NCBI GenBank assembly: GCA_020851995.1
Contig: JADZBO010000228.1
Coordinates: 1-34,648 of the forward strand
Origin: Burkholderiaceae bacterium
Lineage (GTDB): Bacteria; Pseudomonadota; Gammaproteobacteria; Burkholderiales; Burkholderiaceae_B
Direction of reading: 5' to 3'
DNA: 34,648 bases
Part shown: positions 8,308 to 16,386 of the stretch, in pieces
Position numbering within the stretch: position 1 is the stretch's first letter
How the letters are laid out: the number at the start of each line of letters is the position of its first letter
Program-made: the position numbers and the translations under genes
Notes under the pieces: generated by a model
What the model saw: only the letters and a program-made list of their open reading frames with translations
Databases searched by the model: none
Told to the model about the DNA's origin: nothing

Positions 8308-9504
8308 TCAGCACCAGTTAAAAAACCGGTGAATTTCATCTGCCTTGGCTCTGGCGTCTGAGCGACCAAGTGCGATGAGCTCCTGTGTGTAGGTCGACTC
8401 AAAGAGCAAATAGCTGATGAAGGCTCCGCTTTGCCCGGAGCCTTTCTTCGGAGAACTGCCAAGGATGTGGAGCAGTTTCTGAACCGTTGCCGGCAGATGA
8501 GCCGCGTGCCGAAGCGCGATATCGTCGAGCCGTTCGCTCGGCGATATCACGAGCAGATCAATGGGTTTCAGGCCGGACCCGCTGCGATCTTCTGGCGGGA
8601 TGAGCTGGAGCATCTTGTTGACGCGCTCCAGTCGCTCGATATCGACCGGCAGCGCATCCAGAAAAATGCTGGAGAGCGCGACCCCGGCGATGCTGGCCAT
8701 CGAGGGGTAGTCAGACGCATCGACCGGTGCTGAATGCCGTGGCTCATAGATTCTTCCGACGCCGATCGCCAGGATCTTCTCTGCCCCCAGATGGATGGCA
8801 GGAGAAATTGGCGCACTCTGGCGCATGGCTCCGTCGCCGAACCAGGCAACCCCATCGGGACCCTCCAGACGGGCAGCGGGAAAGAGGAACGGGATGCCAG
8901 AGCTTGCCAGCAGGTGTTGATGTCCGATTTCGCAGTGCATGGACATTCTTTGATTTCGAACCCAGGGTGGAATGTCCCTGCCGCTCTGGTAGAAGGTGAC
9001 ATGTTCTCCGCTGCTGTAATTGGACGCGGTGATGGCCAGCGCCTGCAGATGCCCCTGCGCCAGCAATTGGGGCAAGCGACTGAAATCAATGTTGGCAGAG
9101 AGCAGATTAGCCAGCGGAGTGTTATCAAGAAGCGATTTGGGGCGCATATTCTGTGCGCGGATTGTCCACCCCAGCGTGATCAGGGAGAGCCATCGGGCAC
9201 CCGAGCGGACCATGTCCAGGACGTCCGACCGATAAACCTGGTTGACGTGGAAGTTTTCCCAGACGTTCGCGAGCGTGTTCAGCGTTTGATCAAACTGATC
9301 CGATCCGCAGGCGAGCGCGCTGGCGTTGATCGCGCCGGACGAAGTGCCGCAGATCACGTCAAATGGATTTCGGGTCTGGTTGCAGCGGACGCGGCGCATT
9401 GCAGCCAATTCCAGTAACACGCCCACCTGATAAGCGGCGCGCGCGCCTCCTCCGGAAAGAATCAGTCCGCTGCGCTGCGGCGATTGCGTGGGACGGACAC
9501 TCAT
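8308..9504 (-). CDS. Patatin-like phospholipase
   Basis: This 398-residue protein has all three patatin signatures. The oxyanion loop is GGGARAAYQVG (residues 18-28), the nucleophile elbow is G-T-S-S-G with Ser55, and the D-G-A motif gives Asp224, so a Ser-Asp dyad lipase or acyl hydrolase is expected. About 170 residues follow the dyad, including a long C-terminal helical region ending FFNWC. ATG 9504 is preceded by GGAGG at eight bases; an upstream ATG at 9543 lacks this. No signal peptide or membrane helix is evident, so it is probably cytoplasmic and acts on membrane lipids or released acyl esters. It is divergent from the Fic locus across a short region with a Fur-box-like palindrome. 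Confidence 0.92.
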   Translation of the reverse strand: MSVRPTQSPQRSGLILSGGGARAAYQVGVLLELAAMRRVRCNQTRNPFDVICGTSSGAINASALACGSDQFDQTLNTLANVWENFHVNQVYRSDVLDMVRSGARWLSLITLGWTIRAQNMRPKSLLDNTPLANLLSANIDFSRLPQLLAQGHLQALAITASNYSSGEHVTFYQSGRDIPPWVRNQRMSMHCEIGHQHLLASSGIPFLFPAARLEGPDGVAWFGDGAMRQSAPISPAIHLGAEKILAIGVGRIYEPRHSAPVDASDYPSMASIAGVALSSIFLDALPVDIERLERVNKMLQLIPPEDRSGSGLKPIDLLVISPSERLDDIALRHAAHLPATVQKLLHILGSSPKKGSGQSGAFISYLLFESTYTQELIALGRSDARAKADEIHRFFNWC

Positions 9505-9522
9505 CTGCACGGCCTCCTTCGT

Positions 9523-9541
9523 TACAATGAGTCTCATTATC
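9523..9541. promoter_or_regulatory. Fur-box-like palindrome between patatin gene and Fic locus
   Basis: AATGAGTCTCATT at 9526-9538 is a perfect palindrome (6-1-6). The 19 bases 9523-9541 match the classical 19-bp Fur box at 14 positions, including an exact TCATTATC end. It lies 19 bp before the patatin start and 31 bp before the small ORF that leads into fic, so either direction could be iron-regulated. A different dimeric repressor could equally use it. Confidence 0.4.
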
Positions 9542-9571
9542 AACGGTTAGCCCGTAACAAGGTGAGGTTTC

Positions 9572-9703
9572 ATGACAACCAATCGAAACCTTGCGTTTGC
9601 AGTGCATCACTTCAGCCGTCAAACTCCGTCCACGTTCAACGCTGGCAATCTGTCGGATGACTGGTTGCATGTGCGGAGAATACAGCCCATAATCTCCGCA
9701 TGA
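9572..9703 (+). CDS. Small ORF (43 aa) translationally linked to fic
   Basis: ATG 9572 is preceded by AGGTGAGG, a strong Shine-Dalgarno at four to five bases' distance. The frame runs 43 codons to a TGA that overlaps the fic start in an ATGA (9700-9703). The product is short and basic to neutral, rich in Asn, His and Arg, without a membrane helix: it begins MTTNRNLAFAVHHFSRQ and ends RRIQPIISA. I do not recognise it. It could be a leader peptide that brings ribosomes to fic, which has no ribosome site of its own, or a small regulator (antitoxin-like) of Fic. Real translation is an inference from the ribosome site and the overlap. Confidence 0.45.
   Translation: MTTNRNLAFAVHHFSRQTPSTFNAGNLSDDWLHVRRIQPIISA
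9665..9693 (+). promoter_or_regulatory. Possible promoter directly before fic
   Basis: CATAAT at 9688-9693 matches the sigma-70 -10 box at five of six positions. TTGCAT at 9665-9670 is a weak -35 at a spacing of exactly 17 bp. Transcription would begin at or next to the fic ATG (9700), giving a leaderless message. This competes with the coupling model involving the 43-codon ORF. Confidence 0.35.
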
Positions 9704-9715
9704 AATGCGGAGATT
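9691..9715. repeat. Perfect inverted repeat spanning the fic start codon
   Basis: Arms AATCTCCGCAT (9691-9701) and ATGCGGAGATT (9705-9715) are perfectly complementary around a GAA spacer. The fic ATG (9700-9702) lies across the inner end. As DNA it is a good dimer operator over the -10 box and start. As RNA it forms an 11-bp hairpin hiding the start codon, which a ribosome finishing the small upstream ORF would open. A further TGCGGAGA half-copy is at 9672-9679. Confidence 0.75.
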
Positions 9716-10821
9716 GCACTTGTATCTGGCAGGCCGGCGACTGGCCGCGTTGGCGCTATGACCTGGCCGCTCTGGCGGAGTCCATGGCTGAGGTTAGTCG
9801 CGCACAAGGGTTGTTGATGGGGCGGCTACGCGACGTCGGCATCGAATTACGCAATCAGGCCAGCCTGGCCACGCTCACGGAGGATGTGGTCAAAACCAGC
9901 GAGATTGAGGGCGAGCAACTCAGTGCGGTGTCGGTGCGGTCGTCAATCGCGCGCCGCCTGGGCGTGGATATCGGCGCACTGGCGCCGGTCGATCGCCACG
10001 TCGATGGCGTGGTCGATATGGTGGTTGATGCGACTGCAAATTGTTACGCACCAGTGTCGAGCGAACGTCTTTTTGGATGGCACGCGGCACTCTTCCCCAC
10101 GGAATACTCCGGACTAGCCAGAATCGGGGTCGGCGACTGGCGAAATGATGATCACGGTCCAATGCAAGTCGTATCGGGCGCGATTGGCCGACAACGGGTG
10201 CATTTCGAAGCGCCGCCGGCAGAGCGTTTGCAGACCGAAACCCGCCGGTTTATCGATTGGGTCAACCGGACCTCCGGGGAGTCCGCCCTCATCAAGGCGG
10301 GTATCGGCCATTTGTGGTTCGTGACTTTGCATCCGTTCGACGACGGCAACGGCAGAATTGCGCGCGCCATCGGCGATCTTCTGCTGGCGCGGGCTGATGC
10401 AAGCCCGCAGCGTTTCTATAGTTTGTCTGCGCAAATTCAGCGAGAGCGTAAGGCCTATTACAAGATTCTTGAACAGACCCAGAAGGGTTCGATGGATGTC
10501 ACGCCGTGGTTGGCCTGGTTCCTCGAAGCACTCGGTCGTGCAGTCGACCAGGCCCAGCACACGCTTGACGGGGTGTTGACCAAGGCGCGCTTCTGGCATC
10601 AGTGGGCGACGACGCCCATGAATGAGCGTCAAGTGAAGTTACTGAACAAATTGCTCGATGGTTTCAGCGGAAAACTGACCAGCAGCAAATGGGCCGCCAT
10701 CAGCAAATGTTCGCCGGATACTGCGCTGCGCGACATCAACGATCTGCTCAAACGCGGTGTGTTGCGTAAGGTCGATGCGGGTGGACGCAGTACGAGTTAT
10801 GAACTACACAAATCCATCTGA
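9700..10821 (+). CDS. Fic-domain AMP-transferase-type protein (class II)
   Basis: This 373-residue protein carries the Fic core motif H-P-F-D-D-G-N-G-R at 211-219, with the catalytic His211 and the metal- and phosphate-binding residues intact. An N-terminal region beginning IWQAGDWPRWRYD (about 9-21) matches DUF4172-type Fic proteins. Upstream of the core, TSEIEG (66-71) fits the inhibitory motif [ST]xxxE[GN], so autoinhibition in cis is expected (class II). The last ~70 residues (NERQVKLLNKLLDG, then a DTALRDINDLLKRGVL segment) look like a winged helix, common in this group, and could bind DNA. Such enzymes usually transfer AMP to hydroxyl side chains of target proteins; the target here is unknown. 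Threonine aldolase follows after 32 nt. Confidence 0.92.
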   Translation: MKCGDCTCIWQAGDWPRWRYDLAALAESMAEVSRAQGLLMGRLRDVGIELRNQASLATLTEDVVKTSEIEGEQLSAVSVRSSIARRLGVDIGALAPVDRHVDGVVDMVVDATANCYAPVSSERLFGWHAALFPTEYSGLARIGVGDWRNDDHGPMQVVSGAIGRQRVHFEAPPAERLQTETRRFIDWVNRTSGESALIKAGIGHLWFVTLHPFDDGNGRIARAIGDLLLARADASPQRFYSLSAQIQRERKAYYKILEQTQKGSMDVTPWLAWFLEALGRAVDQAQHTLDGVLTKARFWHQWATTPMNERQVKLLNKLLDGFSGKLTSSKWAAISKCSPDTALRDINDLLKRGVLRKVDAGGRSTSYELHKSI

Positions 10822-10853
10822 TTAGTCGCCTCAATTCTTATCAAGAGTGATAC

Positions 10854-11912
10854 ATGCTGACCCGCAACCCTGACCAGCCCGGGTATTTCCTGCAGTTTGC
10901 CAGCGATAACAGCGCAGGTATCTGCCCGGAAGCGCTCGAAGCCTTTAACCGCGCCAACGCCGGTTTTGCCGCATCCTACGGCAACGACGAGTCGACGGCG
11001 GAGGTTTGCAAGAGTTTGCGCCGGCTGTTCGACGCCGACGCGGAGATCTTCTTTGTTTTTAACGGCACGGCGGCAAACTCGACTGCGCTCGCGTCGCTCT
11101 GCCAGTCGTACCAGGCCGTGATTTGTAGTGACATCGCGCACGTCGAAACTGACGAGTGCGGTGCGCCGGAGTTCTTCTCTAATGGATCAAAGCTGCTCTC
11201 ATCGCCCAGCCGCCAGGGCAAGCTGACCTCGAACGGTGTCCTGGATGTCATCACGCGCCGTACCGACGTGCACTATCCCCGTCCTAAAGTGGTCACGCTG
11301 ACGCAATCGACCGAACTCGGCACCGTCTACCAGACCGGTGAAATCAGCGGCATTGCGAAAGTCGCCAGGGAACATGGCCTTAAAGTGCATATGGATGGTG
11401 CGCGATTTGCCAACGCCATTGCCGCGCTCAATGTCTCGCCTGCAGAAATCACCTGGAAAGCGGGTGTCGACGTGCTGTGCTTCGGCGGCACCAAGATGGG
11501 TCTGCCGATCGGCGAGGCCATCGTATTTTTTGACCGGCGACTCGGGGAAGAGTTTGCCTACCGCTGCAAGCAGGCAGGCCAGTTGGCCTCGAAGATGCGG
11601 TTTCTTTCTGCCCCATGGCTATCGATGATCAGGGATAACGTCTGGTTGACGCATGCGTCCCATGCCAATGCGATGGCGCGCCAACTTGCAGACAAGATCG
11701 CGCGCATCAGTGGCGCTGAATTGCTGCTGCCGACGCAAGCCAACGGCGTCTTCGTGAACCTGCCCCCACACGCGCGCGAGCGGCTGCAGGCAAAGGGTTG
11801 GGCGTTCTATACCTTCATCGGTGGCGGCGCCCGCTTCATGTGCTCGTGGGCGACGAAAGAGGCGGCCATCGAGCACCTGGCGCACGATATCGAACAGTCG
11901 GTGAGCTGCTGA
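10854..11912 (+). CDS. ltaE: Low-specificity L-threonine aldolase
   Basis: This 352-residue PLP enzyme of the beta-eliminating lyase fold cleaves L-threonine or allo-threonine to glycine and acetaldehyde. The PLP lysine is Lys214 in CFGGTKMG, the cofactor Asp is in HMDGARF (about 179-184), and the N-terminal FASDNSAGICPEA segment is typical. Its length is normal for the family. The start ATG is preceded by AAGAGTG. It sits 32 nt downstream of fic on the same strand and may be co-transcribed, though no functional link is evident. It could supply glycine to the same one-carbon network as the dehydrogenase and PurU genes to the left. Convergent with the type I secretion operon. The low-specificity subtype is judged by overall similarity only. 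Confidence 0.9.
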   Translation: MLTRNPDQPGYFLQFASDNSAGICPEALEAFNRANAGFAASYGNDESTAEVCKSLRRLFDADAEIFFVFNGTAANSTALASLCQSYQAVICSDIAHVETDECGAPEFFSNGSKLLSSPSRQGKLTSNGVLDVITRRTDVHYPRPKVVTLTQSTELGTVYQTGEISGIAKVAREHGLKVHMDGARFANAIAALNVSPAEITWKAGVDVLCFGGTKMGLPIGEAIVFFDRRLGEEFAYRCKQAGQLASKMRFLSAPWLSMIRDNVWLTHASHANAMARQLADKIARISGAELLLPTQANGVFVNLPPHARERLQAKGWAFYTFIGGGARFMCSWATKEAAIEHLAHDIEQSVSC

Positions 11913-11984
11913 GCCAATTCCGCCCCACCGCTTGCGCCAGAGATACTTCGATTCAATGCGTCGCGAAAGGCCGGCCAGGTCGCG

Positions 11985-13208
11985 TTAACGCTCGGTCAGA
12001 GCCTGAGTGACAGATTGCAGCGGTCGGAATAAATACTCGATCACCGCTTTCTGACCGGTGCGGATTTCGACCGTGGACGTCATGCCTGGCCGCAGCGTGA
12101 TGGCCCTTCCATTGCGCTCGCTTTCCGGCGCGCGAACTTTGATCAACAGGCGGTAGTAACCCTCTTCCAGATCGGCGGGGTTTGTGCCCGGCTTTCTGGG
12201 CTTTTGTTCATCGCGCAGCGTGTCGGGGCTGATGTGCGTGAGTACCCCATTCAACCCGCCAAAGCGGTTGAAGTCATATGCGGTCAGTTTGACGACTGCA
12301 GTCTGGCCAACCTGCAGGAAGGCCACCTCGGCAGGCTTTACATAAGCCTCGACGACCAACTCGTCATTTGCCGGAACGATTTCGAGAATATTTTGCCCCG
12401 ACTGAATCACACTGCCGATTGTGGTCGCCTGGACGTTTTTGACGATGCCCTGCATCGGCGACCGAATGACGGTTCTCTTGAAAGCGTCGGCACGGGCCAG
12501 AACGTTTTCGCGCGTTTGCGCCAACTCCGACTCGACGCGCACCAGGTCAGTGTTCGCCTCGGTCAGGTAGCGATTGCGCTTCTCTGCTATCTGAGCCTGG
12601 ATGTCGGCCTGCTGGCGCTTCAGGCGCAGAACCTCAATCTCCGACACCACACCCTTGGCAACCAGAGGCGCCGTGATTGCGATTTCTCGTGCAGTGGCTG
12701 CCTGTGAGCCGGACATTGCGGCGATCTGATCTTCAAGTGCCTTTTTCCTGACCTGGTATGCCTGGCGCTCTCGCGTCATGGCCTCTGGAAACTCGCGTAC
12801 CTCCGCCGGAAACGCAAGCGGCGCGGCGTACGCCTCTGCGCGCAGACGAGCAGCCTGCGCCGAAAGCGCCAGCATTTTTTCACGTGCTTCCCGATAGACC
12901 GGCCCTGAACGGGCATCGTCCATGCGCAGCAAGATCTGATCCTTTTCGACCAGATCGCCCTCATGCACCAGCATCTCGGTCAAAATGCCAGCATCAAGGC
13001 TTTGCACTGTCTGTTCGCGGCTCGCCGCAATGACTTTTCCTTGCCCCCGGGTAATTTCATCCAGCTGGAACAGACTCGCCCAGACCAGAAACGCCACCAG
13101 GGCGATCGCGGTGCAATACACCAGGTAGCGCAGCGCCTGGCGTTCGTCCGCATCGGGCGCCTGCGACGCTGCATAAGGAGTCATTTTCAAATCAACGTGT
13201 TCGGTCAT
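11985..13208 (-). CDS. Type I secretion membrane-fusion protein (HlyD/LapC-like)
   Basis: This 407-residue periplasmic adaptor has one N-terminal transmembrane helix (about 27-46, LVYCTAIALVAFLVWASLF). Then come the first half of a lipoyl/beta-barrel domain (TRGQGKVIAASREQTVQSLD), a long coiled-coil hairpin (about 105-245) and the returning half ending in RPGMTSTVEIRTGQKAVIEYLFRPL, a typical HlyD C-terminus. It should link the ABC transporter to the TolC-like channel. Its ATG overlaps the stop of the ABC gene by four bases, so translation is coupled. It is the last gene of the four-gene secretion operon. Confidence 0.93.
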   Translation of the reverse strand: MTEHVDLKMTPYAASQAPDADERQALRYLVYCTAIALVAFLVWASLFQLDEITRGQGKVIAASREQTVQSLDAGILTEMLVHEGDLVEKDQILLRMDDARSGPVYREAREKMLALSAQAARLRAEAYAAPLAFPAEVREFPEAMTRERQAYQVRKKALEDQIAAMSGSQAATAREIAITAPLVAKGVVSEIEVLRLKRQQADIQAQIAEKRNRYLTEANTDLVRVESELAQTRENVLARADAFKRTVIRSPMQGIVKNVQATTIGSVIQSGQNILEIVPANDELVVEAYVKPAEVAFLQVGQTAVVKLTAYDFNRFGGLNGVLTHISPDTLRDEQKPRKPGTNPADLEEGYYRLLIKVRAPESERNGRAITLRPGMTSTVEIRTGQKAVIEYLFRPLQSVTQALTER

Positions 13209-15010
13209 CCCGCAACTCCCGGATTATTTCCGAGATCAGAAAGCGATTTGGCGACTTGTGCACCGCGCGCAATTTCGCGCATGACTTCGTCTCGCGGACC
13301 ATCGGCGAGGCAGATCCCCTTTTCGATGACCGCAACACGTTGTACCCAGAACAGCAATTGAAGCCGGTGGGTTGCCAGCAGCAACGTGCGACCCTTGAGC
13401 CAATCGTTCATTACGTCGATCACGCGCGCTTCGGTTACCTGATCCATATTGGCCGTTGGCTCGTCCATGAATACATAAATCGGGTTGCGCAGCATCATTC
13501 GTGCAATCGCGACCAGTTGCCGCTGTCCTCCGGACAACCCACCGCCCGCCTCGGTCAATTGCATATTCAGGCCCAGCGGATGCGACTCGACGATCGTATG
13601 AAGATCAAGACGTTTGAGCGTTTCGATGATGCTGCGGTCACTGATCGAGGTGTCTGAAAGACGCAGGTTCTCTCTCAAGGTACCCCGGAACAACTGAGGA
13701 TCCTGGCCAACGTAGCCGATGTGTTTACGTAATGTGCAGGGATCGATCTGACGGAGATCGACATCATCCACCGTCAAGGTCCCGCTGGTTGGGGTGTAAA
13801 GACCGGAAAACAGGCGTAACAGGGTGCTCTTGCCGCTGCCGACCTTGCCGAGAAGGCCGATGCGCTCGCCCTGCGCAATCGTCATCGAGACACCGCGAAC
13901 GACCGGAATCCTGTGTTCCCCCGGATAGGCAAACTCGACGTCCTGTGCAACCAGCTTGCCCGTAAACTCCTCATGCTTCACATATTGACGCGTCACGTCG
14001 TGGTCACTTGGACGCTGCATGAGACCATCCAGCGTCTCGAGCGCTGACCGGGCCTGCTGATAGCGCGAAGCCAGCGACATGATATTGCTCAGAGGCGCGA
14101 TGGCCCTGCCCGCGAGAATCACCGATGCGATCAGACCACCAAGCGTCAGGGCGTTGTCAGCGATCAGGTAGACCCCGAACACAACCATAACCACGGTGAC
14201 AAGTTGTTGTGTCGACGCAGTCAGACCGAGCATGAAATTCGTAATGGCTCTGGTCTTCTTGTAGGAGTCGGCGGCAGCGAGATTGGCTGTTTCCCAACGC
14301 CTTTGGAGATAGTCTTCCGCGTTGTGCGCTTTAAGCAGTTCCAGATTGAGCACGGACTCAACCAGAACGCTTTGTCGATCGCCTGCCTGCTTCATCCCTT
14401 CGCGCATCGATCGCATCAGGGGGCGCTGAGCGATCAGTCCGATCGTCGCCAGAAGCGGGATCGCCAGAACGGGAATCCAGATCAACGGTCCGGCAATCAC
14501 CCCGATCAAGGCGACGAAGAGCAGCACGAACGGAAAATCCGCCACCAAAACCAGTGATGCAGAGGAGAAGAAATCGCGCAATGCGTCGAAATCACGCATT
14601 GAACTCGCGAATACGCCAATCGACTGCGGTCGGTGCTCCAGCTTGATTGCCATGATCTCCCGCAACAGCGTTGCGTTGATCGCAAGGTCAGCCTTCTTTC
14701 CGCCCAGGTCGACCAGGCGGGCCTTGATCCACCGCATCAGGAATTCCAGGACGATGGCAGTGGCCGTGCCGATTGCCAGGGTCCACAGCGAAACGAACGC
14801 CAGTGAGGGTACGACCCGATCGTAGACATTCATCGTAAAAAAGACCGATGCCAATGTCAGAATATTGGCGACGACCGTAGCCACCATGGATTCGACGTAG
14901 TACCCGCGGAATTTCCACAGCGTGCCCCAGAACCAGTCAGAGGCCTTTCCCTCGAATCGCAACGGGTCGGGGGTCTTGATGGCAGCGTGTGAGAGGGCCT
15001 GATTGTTCAT
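13205..15010 (-). CDS. Type I secretion ABC transporter (LapB/HlyB-like)
   Basis: A 601-residue exporter with membrane and ATPase domains in one chain. The six-helix membrane domain spans about 40-320. The nucleotide-binding domain has Walker A GKVGSGKST (388-396), signature LSGGQ (492-496) and Walker B IYVFMDEPT (511-519), followed by the ATHRLQ switch histidine. LapB/HlyB proteins usually begin with a C39 peptidase-like domain of about 120 residues; here the chain begins directly with a short cytosolic stretch before the first helix, so cargo recognition must not rely on that domain. It overlaps tolC-like and hlyD-like genes by four bases on each side. It powers export of the cargo encoded in the same operon. 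Confidence 0.94.
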   Translation of the reverse strand: MNNQALSHAAIKTPDPLRFEGKASDWFWGTLWKFRGYYVESMVATVVANILTLASVFFTMNVYDRVVPSLAFVSLWTLAIGTATAIVLEFLMRWIKARLVDLGGKKADLAINATLLREIMAIKLEHRPQSIGVFASSMRDFDALRDFFSSASLVLVADFPFVLLFVALIGVIAGPLIWIPVLAIPLLATIGLIAQRPLMRSMREGMKQAGDRQSVLVESVLNLELLKAHNAEDYLQRRWETANLAAADSYKKTRAITNFMLGLTASTQQLVTVVMVVFGVYLIADNALTLGGLIASVILAGRAIAPLSNIMSLASRYQQARSALETLDGLMQRPSDHDVTRQYVKHEEFTGKLVAQDVEFAYPGEHRIPVVRGVSMTIAQGERIGLLGKVGSGKSTLLRLFSGLYTPTSGTLTVDDVDLRQIDPCTLRKHIGYVGQDPQLFRGTLRENLRLSDTSISDRSIIETLKRLDLHTIVESHPLGLNMQLTEAGGGLSGGQRQLVAIARMMLRNPIYVFMDEPTANMDQVTEARVIDVMNDWLKGRTLLLATHRLQLLFWVQRVAVIEKGICLADGPRDEVMREIARGAQVAKSLSDLGNNPGVAG

Positions 15011-16386
15011 TTGGCGGAATACGATGCGGCAACGGTGACCGGCATCGCGTCGTGCGCAGATGCCCCCTGATCGGGATTGACAAGCTGGAGACGACCTCTG
15101 GACGAACCGAGGTCGGGCAACTCCGGCCTGGCGCCGGCGTATGACGACGCCAGCTTTCCGCTTGCGGCAAGAATGCGCGACTGCGCGACCCGCAGGTCAA
15201 ATTGCGCGATCACCGTATTGCTCTGGTAGGTGTACAGGTCGCTTTGCACGTTCAACAGGTCAAGCAGTGATCTCCTGCCAATCTTGAACTGACTTTCATA
15301 GCCCTCAACCAGCGTCTGTGCTGTTTTGGATTGACGCACGCCCAACTCGCCGCGGCCTTTGGCGCTGCTGGCATCGGTCCAGGCGGACAGCAGTTTTTCC
15401 CGCAGCGTCAGGCGCAGATCCTGCAGATCAAACTCCGCAGCCTGCAACTGAGCGAGCGCTGTGTCGGTTGCTCCGGTGGCTGAGCCGCCCGTGAAAATCG
15501 GTACGCTGACATTGATTTGTGCCACGTAGTCGCCTTGCCCTGAGCCCTGGTAGACCTGTTTGCCGTAGCTGACACTGACGTTAGGCAGGTGTTGTGACCG
15601 TGCGGTCCGAACGTTTGCTTTGGCTGCATCGATCTGGGCAATCTGGAGTGCGATTGCGGGATGCTTGTCGTTGATGTCGGCAAGCGCCTGGGCAATCGTT
15701 GCGGGCAGCACACCGGGAAGGTGGTCGATTCCGGCGGGGGCGGATGGCATCTGGCTCAGCAGCATTCGGTCAAGCCGAAGTGCTGCGATCGCCTTTTCCG
15801 CCTCTCGTTGTTGGAGTGATAAATTGGCATTCTCGAGGCGAACCTCTGCCTGGTCAAGATCAATGCGACGACCGACGTCAACGGCCGCGATGATCGCCAG
15901 ATTTGCGCGAATTTTCTCGTGGTAGGCAACGTTCTTCCTGGCCAGGCCTACCAGAGCAATGGCCTTTGCCCAGTTCAGATATCCTTCGGTCGCCAGCATC
16001 GCGACATCGTCACGCGTGAGGCGTTGCTGTTGCTTTCCCGCTTCCGCAAGGGCTTTTGAGCGATCCACATCGGCCTCGATCTTGCCACCAGACCAGACAT
16101 TCAGATTCACCGTGGGTGACTGGATCCAGTTGTTGGCCACATTGCCGGTGCTATACGCGCTTTGGGTGCCTGACCACGCCACTTGCGGCCAGTGCGCGCC
16201 CTGGGCGCGTGTGATGTCGGATTCAGCTGCGTCCTTGCGTGCTTGCGCAGCAAGAATCGTAGGGTATTGGGATAGTGCGATCCCGACTCCTTCACGCAGA
16301 GTCTGCGCAGCAGCGGATCCGGGCGTCGCCAGTAACTGCGCGCCACTCCAGACCGCTGCGGCAAGCAACGTGTTCAGCCGACCCAT
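15007..16386 (-). CDS. TolC-family outer-membrane channel for type I secretion
   Basis: A 459-residue protein with a signal peptide (about 1-28, ending PGSAAAQ) and the duplicated helical-hairpin structure of TolC/LapE proteins. Each half carries long amphipathic helices, and typical segments are SVPIFTGG and the closing FKIGRRSLLDLLNVQSDLY. It would form the trimeric outer-membrane duct for the adaptor and ABC protein. Its start lies inside the end of the DUF4214 gene (13-nt overlap), and its stop overlaps the ABC start by four bases. This tight packing argues that channel, transporter and DUF4214 protein are made together. After the last helix it has about 40 extra residues, likely a flexible periplasmic tail. 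Confidence 0.93.
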   Translation of the reverse strand: MGRLNTLLAAAVWSGAQLLATPGSAAAQTLREGVGIALSQYPTILAAQARKDAAESDITRAQGAHWPQVAWSGTQSAYSTGNVANNWIQSPTVNLNVWSGGKIEADVDRSKALAEAGKQQQRLTRDDVAMLATEGYLNWAKAIALVGLARKNVAYHEKIRANLAIIAAVDVGRRIDLDQAEVRLENANLSLQQREAEKAIAALRLDRMLLSQMPSAPAGIDHLPGVLPATIAQALADINDKHPAIALQIAQIDAAKANVRTARSQHLPNVSVSYGKQVYQGSGQGDYVAQINVSVPIFTGGSATGATDTALAQLQAAEFDLQDLRLTLREKLLSAWTDASSAKGRGELGVRQSKTAQTLVEGYESQFKIGRRSLLDLLNVQSDLYTYQSNTVIAQFDLRVAQSRILAASGKLASSYAGARPELPDLGSSRGRLQLVNPDQGASAHDAMPVTVAASYSAK

